Source of the DNA: Flammulina velutipes
Taxonomy: Eukaryota > Basidiomycota > Agaricomycetes > Agaricales > Physalacriaceae
Reading direction: 5' to 3'
Assembly (NCBI GenBank): GCA_011800155.1
Contig: CM022368.1
Location: 372,001-436,000 of the forward strand
Length of the DNA stretch: 64,000 bases
Shown here in pieces: positions 21,163 to 31,051 of this stretch. The notes under the pieces are model-generated. The model did not search any database, was not told the DNA's origin, and saw only the letters and a list, made by a program, of their open reading frames with translations. How positions within the stretch are numbered: position 1 is the first letter of the stretch; every line of letters starts with the position of its first letter. The position numbers and the translations under genes are program-made.

Positions 21163-22219
21163 CTAGATCATCCGTTTTACAATCATCGACACGCCCTTTG
21201 AAAGCGAGCGCCACTCTATTTTCGCCGTGGCGCCAGAAGGAACCAAATACGGCGTAAGGTATGGCCCCTGTGGAGGATACTTGTTACCTCTGGCACGGTA
21301 TAACGGGTTATAGGGCGCTGCGCGTGTCGGAGGCAAGTACGGCACACCCATTCGCCGACACCGCACCTCCCGCATCAGCTCCCTTTCACGAGTGGAATCT
21401 TCTAAGAGCAGACAAGGCACGTCCAAGCAACTTCGAAGTAGGTGGGGCCTATTTTCCTCCTTCATACCGCTCAGAATGTCGAAGAACTTGGGGTTGAGCA
21501 CCTGCTCCGAGTTGTCTCCTTTGCTTTCGAGATAGTCGGCCTCCGAAGAGGATGATGGTAATGAAGTGAGATAGTCAAGGAAGATTTTAAGTAGCAGTTG
21601 GAATTTCGAGTGGATGAACGGTAAGGGCGGAGAGTGTAATGTCTCAACAAGTGCGTCGCAGAACGCGGGGAGAGTTGGAAAACGAACATGGCGAGACTCG
21701 GGAGAGGGCGGTGAGGGGTTGACGCATGTTCGAGAGGGGTCGTCAAGGTCGAAGTGGTAGACAGACGAGGCATGTAGGAGTACACGTACTGGCTGGCCCT
21801 AGATTAAATAGAGACTGTCAGCAGAATAGAATGGAAATTCTATTTTCAAGACGTACCATTTCGAGCGCCTCGTCGCGATTATTGTGCACGAATATAATTG
21901 TCTCTGTATCCAGGCTGAAAGCGAAAGGTTTGTCCTTGTTGAAAATTGAATAGTCGTTCCAGCTGTCGTAAGGCAAAGGTGCTGCCACAGAATATGGAAA
22001 GTTAGACAAGATGACCCTTTCCGCATCCTTGAGGTGCTGCTTCGGCACCAGCAATGGCTGCTCAGAGCAGTCTAGTGGTGTGTCGTAGACGATAGACAGC
22101 GCATCTTCTGCATAGACCACGCAGGAAATGCCAGCCTCGGAAAGGACGGCAGGATGCCTGAGTCTTGCGATTTATCGATGCAGCGGTTTTTCGTATTCTG
22201 AATCAGGATGGACAGACAT
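21163..22219 (-). pseudogene. Conserved-looking protein gene with an in-frame stop at codon 16
   Basis: From the ATG at 22219 (MSVHPDSEYEKPLHR) the frame hits TAA at 22172-22174. It then continues without change of phase (IARLRHPAVLSEAGISCVV) for another 105 codons to a clean intron at 21799-21856. A second exon of 211 codons ends at 21163. The text across the stop reads as one continuous domain, and there is no ATG shortly after it. The simplest view is a gene silenced by one nonsense mutation. The body has a Tyr/Pro-rich C-terminal part (YLPPTRAAPYNPLYRARGNK) and resembles uncharacterised basidiomycete proteins of about 330 residues. Family function is unknown. A sequencing error or use of another start is also possible. 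Confidence 0.6.
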
Positions 22220-23104
22220 GGTAGTCGTAAAGCAAGATGAACGGTAACTCGGGCCGGCAGAATCTTCCCTTCCTAACGCCATGAGTCCGATCAACCTTGA
22301 AAACGGCCACCTCCAGCCGTCGGAGGAAAGAGACGTATTAGCAACCAACGATACCAAATATCTCAGCCTCTGCTACTCTCCGTACGGATCACTGTTGCTC
22401 AGACTTGTCTAGAACGCAAGGTTCATCCCGTAGGCAGCATTGACACGCCCCGTGAAAGGCTCTGAATCAATGGCAGGGCTTTCATGTCATTATTCTGGGC
22501 TAGGGGATGGAATTTCCCGTACTGCACTACTATATGCGCCATTGCGCCACACATGTAGTAAGTCACAACCTTTCTCTTGTAGACGTCCAGGATACCTCCC
22601 TTGACATTTTACCCCATAGGAAAATGTGAGTATCACATCGCGAAACTGACAAGCATTCTCAGGCCCAGTGTCACTCCATCTCATGGCGAAGAAGTATGTC
22701 CTGTTATTTCAAACTAGTCAATAGCAGGCTAACGAATAGTAGTCCATGCCGTCTCTGCTAGTTATCCTTGTTATGTGCGCCTGGCCGAGAATAACCACAC
22801 TGGAAAATATTCGGTGCTTCTAATCATTGTATGCCCAAGCACTGTTTTATTCGTTTGAAGGCCCTGATTATAATTCAAGCTTTTTGTCTTCCCAGTCAGG
22901 CAACTCGTTGTTCGCTTTAAACAATGAAATCCGTTGTCAGTTTGACTGGCGCGCCGTCACATGCTCCGTCCCCTCCTCCTCTTAAATTCCTCCAACCGTG
23001 ACTGCGCTCTTCAGCCTTGAACCACCATTATCATCAAACACTCTGCTACCTAGTAAGTGATCAACGAGAACTATACCCAGACATACACTGAATCACTATC
23101 CAGA
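22220..23104. other. Intergenic / promoter of the F-box gene
   Basis: No gene is supported here. A probable 5'-leader intron lies just upstream of the F-box gene start: donor gtaagt at 23054 and acceptor cag ending 23103. That would place the spliced leader directly against the ATG at 23105. Confidence 0.35.
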
Positions 23105-24709
23105 ATGACTACTATCGCACCGTCAAGTGTCACTGAACGTGCCAACTTCGTCTTTGACAACGACGACATCTTGGATGTATCAAACACTATCCAGACCCTC
23201 AAAAGAAACCTTTCCGAGGTCCAACTTGGAATAGTGAACGCTCGCAAAGATCTCGATGACCAGCGGCAAATCATCATACGAATGGACCAGAACCTCAAAG
23301 AGGCAGAGGCGGGGGAAAAAGGCATCCTCGAAGCCATTGCACGGAACGAAGCACTGCTTTGCCCTAGCGCTATCCGCAAACTCCCTACGGAGATCCTCAG
23401 CGAGATATTCCTCCATTTCCTTGAACTCCGCTTCGACAAACCCCGACAATATCCTTGGCACATCTATGGCGACCGCCCTGTTTGGCTTTCTCCCTATACA
23501 ATCCTACAGTCACAGAATATCCTCCTCGGAGTGTGTCGTCGATGGCGCAGAACCATGATATCGGACCCTCGTCTCTGGCAAACGATCCCAGTCTTTGGGA
23601 ATGTTCAGAGTTACAAATACAAAGGCAGCACTGCAGACCACTTGGAGATGCTGAAGGAAAGAATCTCGAAATCCGGGTTTACAGACCTGCGAGTCGTGTT
23701 CAGGATGGACGAAAGTGAAAGGGCGTCACAACCTCAACTCTTCCAAAGTGCCCTGGATCTACTACACCGTACAACGATCTTCGAATATTCCTCAATTTTC
23801 GAGACGGGAGCAGCACTACCCAGGCCAACAGAGATATATGACAGGTTAAAAGAGGTGTTTCTCAACTTTTCCAGCAGCTGTAGTGGAAGCTGGATACACG
23901 ATGTACTCCAGCACGCTCCCAACCTGCAGGATCTGCAGTCTACGGCTCCAGCAAAATTCATTCCTTCGTCTTGTTTGGGAAATTTACTACGCCTCCGACT
24001 CCGCTTTGTCGAGCTTGGCGAGGTTTCGCGCATACTCACGCATGCCCAGCAGCTCGTAGATTTCGAGATACATGACCTCCAGCGTGGACATTCAACTCCC
24101 TCGGGAATTCGACACGAACACCTACTGGTCTTGAACATCGCCCTCGTGGATTTCGAGTTCCTCGAATTCTTCACTCTTCCTGGCCTGCGTCAGCTTGTTT
24201 TCACACGAGACAGAGTTTTCTCTGATCGTCAGTATCGCTTAGAGGAATGGCCGACTCAAGCAGGCCTCGCATTCTTCGAGCGATCGAATTGCAAGCTTAC
24301 CATATTAGATGTGGCCGATGTTCTCATCGTTCCTGAGCTCGTCGATATTCTCCGCTCACAGGAATTATTGGAAGACCTCTATCTCGACTCTGGATCCTCC
24401 CGGGGATCTCATGCTGCGCCCGTTCCAAACGCAGTACTCGATTTCCTCGGTGCCAAACCGCATGAAGTCAGACTCACGTCTTTGGCCAAGCTTCTCGTGT
24501 ATGTCAAGCCTATCCAGATGCACGCTGTACAACGAATGGTGGCGACTCGGACGAAACGGGACGACATGGCAGCATTTGAGACCTGTTCCGTCGTGGTACA
24601 GACCAAGGCAAAGGGAGACGCTGCGGATAAGATGAGGGAGAACCACCGCCGGATTTTACAGCCAGTGATTGAATGGTCGGGTCTGCAACTCTCATATCGA
24701 CGCCTTTAA
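23105..24709 (+). CDS. F-box protein with N-terminal coiled coil (Agaricomycete type)
   Basis: Uninterrupted frame of 534 residues from the ATG at 23105. The longer open frame begins at a GTG and crosses a likely leader intron. Residues about 25-85 form a heptad-rich coiled coil (TLKRNLSEVQLGIVNARKDL). The F-box follows (IRKLPTEILSEIFLHFLEL, then GVCRRWRRTMISDPRLWQTI). The remaining 350 residues are Leu-rich and fit the degenerate LRR-like region usual for this expanded mushroom family. Such proteins recruit substrates to SCF ubiquitin ligases through Skp1; the substrate is unknown. The gene converges on NAA10 with a 240-bp gap. Confidence 0.85.
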   Translation: MTTIAPSSVTERANFVFDNDDILDVSNTIQTLKRNLSEVQLGIVNARKDLDDQRQIIIRMDQNLKEAEAGEKGILEAIARNEALLCPSAIRKLPTEILSEIFLHFLELRFDKPRQYPWHIYGDRPVWLSPYTILQSQNILLGVCRRWRRTMISDPRLWQTIPVFGNVQSYKYKGSTADHLEMLKERISKSGFTDLRVVFRMDESERASQPQLFQSALDLLHRTTIFEYSSIFETGAALPRPTEIYDRLKEVFLNFSSSCSGSWIHDVLQHAPNLQDLQSTAPAKFIPSSCLGNLLRLRLRFVELGEVSRILTHAQQLVDFEIHDLQRGHSTPSGIRHEHLLVLNIALVDFEFLEFFTLPGLRQLVFTRDRVFSDRQYRLEEWPTQAGLAFFERSNCKLTILDVADVLIVPELVDILRSQELLEDLYLDSGSSRGSHAAPVPNAVLDFLGAKPHEVRLTSLAKLLVYVKPIQMHAVQRMVATRTKRDDMAAFETCSVVVQTKAKGDAADKMRENHRRILQPVIEWSGLQLSYRRL

Positions 24710-24950
24710 CTGCCAAATCAAAGCAACGTGTATACTATTATACTTTCTTGTTGTTGATGTGTATTATCGATGATTCCCAATTTCACTAAGACCATTGGAA
24801 GTCTAAAGCCACTGAATGGATACAAAGGACATCGTCAAGATCATAGTAGAAATTTTTTCCAAGACGAGGTTTGGGTCAATCTTTTGGGATACGCTTAGTA
24901 CGAGCCTCGACGATCCAGCAAGTATATCATCATACATAGGCGCGACAAAT

Positions 24951-25740
24951 TTAGGTGAGCTGTAATCTCATTGAGAGCGCATCCTCTCCATCACCGTCTA
25001 GAGAAGATTCAGCATCTTCCATGAATAAACATACGAAGACTCACAGTACTTCTTCTCAACCTTAGCCACCTCAAAGCCCAGCGTGTCTCGATACAGCCCT
25101 ATCGCGGCCTTGTTCGATTTCCGTACATGCAAGGAAACAAATTTGGCTTTATACACCGACGACATAGCTTCCTCTAGTTGGACTGAGATTATGATTCCAA
25201 TAAGGGAAGCGATGACGACTCACGTGAGAGCAACATAAGTCTTTTAGCTATGCCTAATCGTCTGTACGTCCGTAGGACGGATATTGAATTGACGTGACCA
25301 TGAGGAGGAGAGTTTGTAGGAGAGTCGGCATCCTGGTCCTCTTTTTCATCCCTATAGGTGTGCGTGAGGAAAGCGCAAAACAATCATAGACAATACACAC
25401 ATTTTTGCGAGAACGTAGCCTACGATTCTCCCCTTCTCATCTTCTGCCACATACGATATTTGTGGCCATGTCAAGAGATGATACATCCCTGCATAGCGTC
25501 GTTCAGTATCGGGTCTCTTAGGTGAGGTCTTCATACGCACAGAACTTGATGACATAGTTTTCTGGAAGGTTGACAAGATTCGCCGCCTGCATACCCGTGA
25601 GGTCTTCGATCTAAATCTCTCTTTCGCTCAAATTCGCTAGTTCAGAGACTGTCACAACGGTAGGCGCACCTGTAGGTCATTGAGAAACAACAAAAATACT
25701 CTCAATTGTGAAAACAAACCCTGGCTAGACGAATGTTCAT
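24951..25740 (-). CDS. NAA10: NatA catalytic subunit, N-alpha-acetyltransferase 10 (Ard1)
   Basis: Reconstructed from six exons of about 161 residues, starting MNIRLAR at 25740. Splicing gives [20 protein letters not shown], then [20 protein letters not shown] and GYVLAKM. A divergent insert rich in Asp and Ser follows. Next come [39 protein letters not shown] and [19 protein letters not shown] before the stop at 24951. The RRLGIA segment is the acetyl-CoA binding loop of the GNAT fold. The LPENY opening and the KKYY-DGEDA ending are diagnostic of Ard1. In yeast it works with Naa15 on ribosomes, acetylating Ser, Ala, Thr and Gly N-termini after Met removal. The C-terminus is shorter than in yeast Ard1. 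The insert before the GHV motif is longer than in metazoa. Confidence 0.92.
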
Positions 25741-26240
25741 TTTCGACGCGTTCCAAGGAAATTGTAGAGGTGCTCAAGGTGGTGGTAAAAGACGAATATG
25801 CTTTCCAGAAATGGAACTGCTCGGCCCGGGTGCCGATGCTCAAGCTCACTTTGGAACTGGAAATGTAACTGAAAGTGCAACGAAGGGACGTGTATATTCA
25901 AGAATAACTACTTGAGAAGGAAGACGAAAGACGAGGGTAAGTCAGTTCCTTTGAAGGACCACAATTTTCGACTAAAAGACGGATATGAGGCTTAGAAAGG
26001 TTAACAAGAAGTCAAAAGCCATGCATTCGCTTACGAGAAACTGATTTGGGTCTTATTCGCTTCTAAGAACGAGATACATACATTGTGCACATTGTGTACT
26101 GAGCCTAGATAGTCTGTAAAGAGGCTAGGTAACGTGTGGCGCATACACATAATGTAAGTCCCCCGAGTTAAATTGAATGATGCAATGTTGCATTCCCAAA
26201 TAATATTGCCCAGAAGAAGATATTACAACCAATAAATCGA
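25741..26240. other. Intergenic, no gene seen
   Basis: This is the upstream region of NAA10 and the downstream region of the next gene. It holds only short frames and no recognised signal. Confidence 0.4.
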
Positions 26241-27616
26241 TCAGTCAGTATATGCAGGTGGCGCCGTCGACTGTCCTCCGGGATGTATCAACCCCCCCTT
26301 CCCGCTATGAGATGACCTCCGTTGACCTGGGGCAGACTCCCCCCGCACATCCCGGTTCACAACTGTCAATGGTCTAGTAGCCTCACCAAAATACCCTCCA
26401 TCGCTCAAACGAGATGTCAAGGCTGGTGGCGAAGCCCCATAAGGGTAAAGAGGCGCGGTCGAAACAATGGAAGCACGCGGAGAGGTTGACGCTTGGGAGG
26501 ATACATCAGTAGGCGTTCGGGTATGGGATATACGTCGTCCTGCTGAAGCCGGTAGGCGACCAAGTGGAGGAGAGTACATGGCAGGGGTATGCATCCCATA
26601 ATCGCCTGAGTGTGCCACGCTCGGACCTGAGCCAGCACTCATCATGCCTGATCCAGGATGCATCGCGTTTATCCCTGTGTAAGCTGGTTGAACGTCATTC
26701 GCCCACTGCGTAACGTTTGGATTTCCACTATGCATAATGTTGCTGCTGCCAAAATCGCTCATTGATGGGGATGCCACACTGGAATAACCGCCACCTTGGA
26801 GGTTGGCGTTACTCTGCATCATACTGGTGGGGGCAGGGGCGTATTTGTGCTCAGATCCCGTGTGAGCAATGACTTTGTTGTCATCGTCGCTGAAGACGTC
26901 GTCCCATCGCTGTCGGCGACGCCTCCTATGAAGTGTGTAAAAAACATGCGACAAGCCGCGTTAAAATTGACGTACATCAAGTACCATCCAAGAAGTATTA
27001 GGAGCAAAATCCCGCCAATACCTCCAGCCACACCTCCAATGATAGCTGGGAGCTTTGAGGAGGTTTTGCTTTCCGTACTGTCGACACTGCCAGTGATGGC
27101 TGAAGTTGAGGGCGTGGGAGAACCGGACTTCGTGATGGAGTCCGTGACAGTGAAATACGATACAGTGACCTGTCCACCAGGAAGAGTGGTAGAATGCATG
27201 GACGTCACTACGGTAACGATAGTCTCCGGGTCTGGTTGTTGTTGTTCTCCATCTGTACTAGGTGTGGGGTTTTCTGGTTCGTGGGGAGGCCCGTCAACAC
27301 ATACTGTGCCGTATTGTGTAGTGAACACCGTGGTTAGAGACTGGGAGGTGACGAGAACCGGGACGGATGTGATGATGGTCGCTGAGAAAGGTCAGAGAGA
27401 GTCTTGGGAACGACGATGGGATAACTGACAGTACGAGGTCTCTATCTGGGTGGCACAGTCGGTACTGTTTCCCTCCGGGGCGCACTCGCCGATGAGCCTC
27501 GTCGTCGTAAGATATGGCACAGAAGATGTTGCCGATGAAAATGAGGTCGTGACCACAACGTCGGAGGTGATAACGACGCTCTGCGTTGCAGTGGGTGTGG
27601 GCGTGCAAGTAGACAT
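26241..27616 (-). CDS. Single-pass Ser/Thr-rich membrane protein ending in PPAY
   Basis: Three exons: an N-terminal Thr/Val-rich ectodomain (MSTCTPTPTATQSVVITSDV, with a CAPEGNSTDC pair), a second ectodomain exon, and a cytoplasmic exon. Exon 2 ends with the helix LPAIIGGVAGGIGGILLLIL, and a basic stop-transfer cluster RRRRQRWDD follows across the last junction. The cytoplasmic tail is about 230 residues, Ser/Pro/Gly-rich, and ends STAPPAYTD. The layout matches Mid2/Wsc-like fungal surface proteins without a clear carbohydrate-binding module. No classical signal peptide is visible before the ATG at 27616, so a small upstream exon may be missing. The PPAY is a WW-domain ligand, suggesting Rsp5-type ubiquitin control of turnover (inference). 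Confidence 0.75.
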
Positions 27617-28271
27617 TTCAGGAATGGGTCGTGGAGGTCGTCGTTGGAGAACAATGAGAGCTAGAACTGACAGATTTGTACGGTACAGCCCCCCGCAAAG
27701 AGCTCAAAAAGAATAGACATGAGTCTTCCGCAAGGTACAATTAAATGAGACAGGTCGCTAGGAGATTTGTATGATTTGCAGGATTTCAAGGGAGATCATC
27801 GCAGACTAAAGAGACTCTTGTATGCTACAGTTCAATGAGTGCTAGCTAGAAATCGAGGCGAAATGTAGACCCAGAAATGGCGCGACGGAGAGAGAGTTGA
27901 AAGTAAGTGGCGGTGCTGAAAGCTTCCGTTGCTCCGATCGCAAGTTTCGAACTTGGCACGGAACGTACGCGTAAAGATCCACCTAATTCAATAAACATCT
28001 TTCCCAGGACTGCCTCAGGACTGCCTTGCGACTCCTCTACCTGTAAGGAAGCAAGAACAGCCATTAAAACAACAAAAGACTGAGACCAGAGAAGGTTGGC
28101 TTACATACCCCTATCCTTTCAAGCCATAAACCGAAGAGAGCAATGAATATAAATAATGGAGGAGATCCCTAAATATGCTACAACGTCCCACCAAGATGTA
28201 ACTGTATCGCGTCAAAAGATGATCGATGCTCATGAGTCTGGTACCGTGCCAACCAGTAGATTAACCTCGTC
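27617..28271. other. Intergenic between two membrane-protein genes
   Basis: A 72-codon minus frame at 27846-28064 is the only sizeable one, with no recognisable content. An unseen signal-peptide exon of the 26241-27616 gene could lie near 27660-27720, where a short hydrophobic ATG frame (MSILFELFAGG) occurs. Confidence 0.3.
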
Positions 28272-30564
28272 TTATCGCCGTGACCCGTCGTATGCAGGCG
28301 GTTCTACACCATCCGTAGGTGCATCTTGAATCCTCTCCTGCAAGAGCCTCACAAGCTCTTCTGTGGGTATCGGCCTCCCCGTTTCAGGCCCTGCTATGGA
28401 GGACGCGTTGCTGTCCCATTCCGAGATCGTGCGAGATTGTAATCGCTTGTGCTCGGAAAGTCCAACAAACGGTCCCGACGAAGGCATTGAAGGTGCTGTG
28501 GTCACTGGTGGCAGGATCATTGGGGTTACTGTGCCCGGTGTCACTGGTACAGTCATCCCGATTGGTGAATCGATGATGAAGCTGTCGTGCTTGCGCTGTT
28601 GTCGACGTCGGCGCACACAGAAGAACCACAGTGCGACGGCCGACAGGAGAACAAGACCACCGACGACAGCACCGACAATGGGGCCAACTAGACTCTTTTG
28701 GGTGCTGTCCTTGCCATCAGAATCGCTCTGTGTTGGGGCAGGAGAATTAGAGGGATTGGCAGTTGTAACTTGTGCTCCAGATACTAGAGCTTGCAGTGCT
28801 CGTGTTTGATTTCTTTCGTCGTACTCGGACTCCTGGACTGGTGGTCCTCTCCAGGACCCGGCGTATATATTGCTGCCTTCCTCCGTCGCAAGATCGATTA
28901 CGGAATTGTACTGTCCAAGTCGTATAAGAAGCGGATTCTTTAGAGGAAACATAAATGCTGACCTGAATCCCAAGATATTGGCCAATGTAGCTGTGTAAAC
29001 TTGAAGATTGTTCGCCTCGTCGATATAAGGATCCAAGGCCTCTGACAATGCGTAGATTGCCTAATCCATCACCAACATCTGAATGATATGACACGTCAGA
29101 TTTGAACCAAAGATTGTTGCTGCGACCACGTACCGACCACGCCGTTATCCGTGGAGCAGAATGGATTGGAGGTAATAGTGGTATCAACCAAAGTAGATCG
29201 ACTTCGGGTGAATCAGTTTAGCGAGATCGTTGGAGCTCGAACACTTACAGTTCATCTACCGTTGTAGATCCTATCTGCGTCGTCGGGGGGAGGATAGATA
29301 TAGCATCAAGGAAGTACCCCGTGTGGTCTAAACGAAATGTTCCTCCACCATACGCGTCACGAGTACATGGATCGCCAGACTTGACCGACATTGCGCCCTT
29401 CCCGTTGCCTGGATTTGTGATATTGAGATTTGATATCATAAACGTGCCCGACTCTCGCGCAGCTTCCAGGTAGGTGTCGTTTCCTGTTATAACTGCGAGA
29501 TATGCTGACAATCTAGATATGAGTCAATTTTCAAAAATCTATGAGATTTAATGCAAGGCTCGTACGCGAAGAAGCCTCTGTCAATCGCGTCAGCAAGATA
29601 GGACAAGGTAAACAGGAAATGGCATACCCAGTAGAGAATCCAGGGACTGTAGACTCCTCTTCATCGGTGCTCTGTAATGGCTAGTATGGGTATGATCTAT
29701 AACACGGAGAACAGATGTGATACCCAGAATGTCCCTCCAGCTAGTGTAGCTGCATAAAGTGTCAAACGTTGATATAGAACGGAGTAATAGTTGGACTCAC
29801 CGCCTCCGCAAGGGCCGTTCAATGTAAAATTCTTGACCTCGGATTTGCCTCGTGAGGCTTCTCCTTCTGAGATCGTGTACGCCCTGCCAAAGACCCAGGA
29901 ATCAACAGCCAGGTCAAGCATGACCTGGCTCTGATATATTTCGTACGCCTGAATCGCGGCAAGTCCGTGTACGCTGTGGAAGAGGATGAAGACCTAAAGA
30001 CGGGATACTTGATAAGGAAACTTACATCGCCCCATCCGACTGAGATACCGAGGGAGTGGGTCAGTGATACCAATCTCGAGACATGAAGATCTGTTACTCA
30101 CACTGCCAGAAATGAGTGAAGATGCCAGAAGAGTCGGGTGGAAATGCTTACAATGGGGAGGGAGCGAAGGGGGTTGACGTGAAGTATACTATCGCTTGAT
30201 CACGATAGGTTGTTTCATTCTTGATGGCGTCCAGCGTAGCTGCCACTACGTAGAATGCGTCGCTTGCTATGTGGATGTATGGTCAATAAGAACCAGTTGA
30301 AGGGTGACGAAGAACTATTTACCAAATTGGTCATCTTCTAACGAGTCAAAGACCTTTTCAATTCCTGCGGTGACGAGGGAGAGGCGGTCATCGAGTGGTT
30401 GGGTTATATTGGGTTTCTGTGAATCGTATAAGCCACATTTTCGCCAGCGAACGGGAGCGTTGTAATTGGCGTACTCTCCAGGAACCCGAAGGAGTGAGGA
30501 TTCCAGCGACCAGCGTTGGCACTGCTAGTATTGCGAAGAGCGTTGGGAGGAACCAGCAGCGCAT
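28272..30564 (-). CDS. Membrane-anchored GH76 family protein (alpha-1,6-mannanase-like / Dfg5-Dcw1-related fold)
   Basis: Many short exons. Exon 1 (30564-30475) is a clean signal peptide, MRCWFLPTLFAILAVPTLVA, leading to ILTPSGSWR. Exon 2 resumes KPNITQPLDDRLSLVTAGIE. Later exons give VHGLAAIQAYEIYQSQ, DLAVDSWVFGRAYTISEG, NGPCGGG, TLAGGTFW, LSAYLAVITGNDTYLEAARE, RLDHTGYFLDAISIL, LGNLRIVRGLGSLYRR and YAGSWRGPPV, typical of basidiomycete GH76-like proteins. After the catalytic-type domain come a Ser/Thr-rich stalk, a helix (VGPIVGAVVGGLVLLSAVAL), a basic stop-transfer RRRRQQRK and a tail of about 130 residues ending VEPPAYDGSRR. The family acts on alpha-1,6-mannan or on GPI-protein transfer to the wall. 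I could not see the paired catalytic Asp of bacterial GH76, so activity is uncertain. Exact exon borders are approximate. Confidence 0.8.
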
Positions 30565-31051
30565 GTTGGCGAAAGCGAAAGACAGTGAAAGAGAAAGGAA
30601 ATGTCAAATTGGATGAGATATGAAACCAAGCTAGATCAGTGGATGGAACGGCTGAAAAAGGGACATCATCAGATCTTTATCCACGTATAACAATGTCTAG
30701 AGGTCCGTCGGCACAGCGCTTGACAGGTCCAATGAGTGTTATAAGCATTCGTCGTTATTCACCATGGAAAGAGAATGAAAGAGAGGGTAGCCATGCGTCC
30801 ACGGAAGGCCAGCCGGCCCTAACATCTTGAATGATCAACGAGTAGTGCTCAGGCTGGTGACCGTGTAGAACTCCTGTTAATTCAAGAAATCAATGTAGCT
30901 TAAAGCTATGGATCTAATGCTGGAGTAAGTAAAGGAGAACAATCTGAATTTTCCGGGCACGTATTAATAATTCATTATGACTGTGTCTGCGCCACGATGA
31001 TCATGCTTCCGAAAGCGGCAAATTACTCACTCTTGACCTACAACCACCACA
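30565..31051. promoter_or_regulatory. Shared divergent promoter region, GH76 and UPF1
   Basis: The two ATGs face away from each other with 487 bp between them and no coding signal inside. Both promoters must lie here. I did not recognise a TATA box or a specific operator. Confidence 0.4.
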
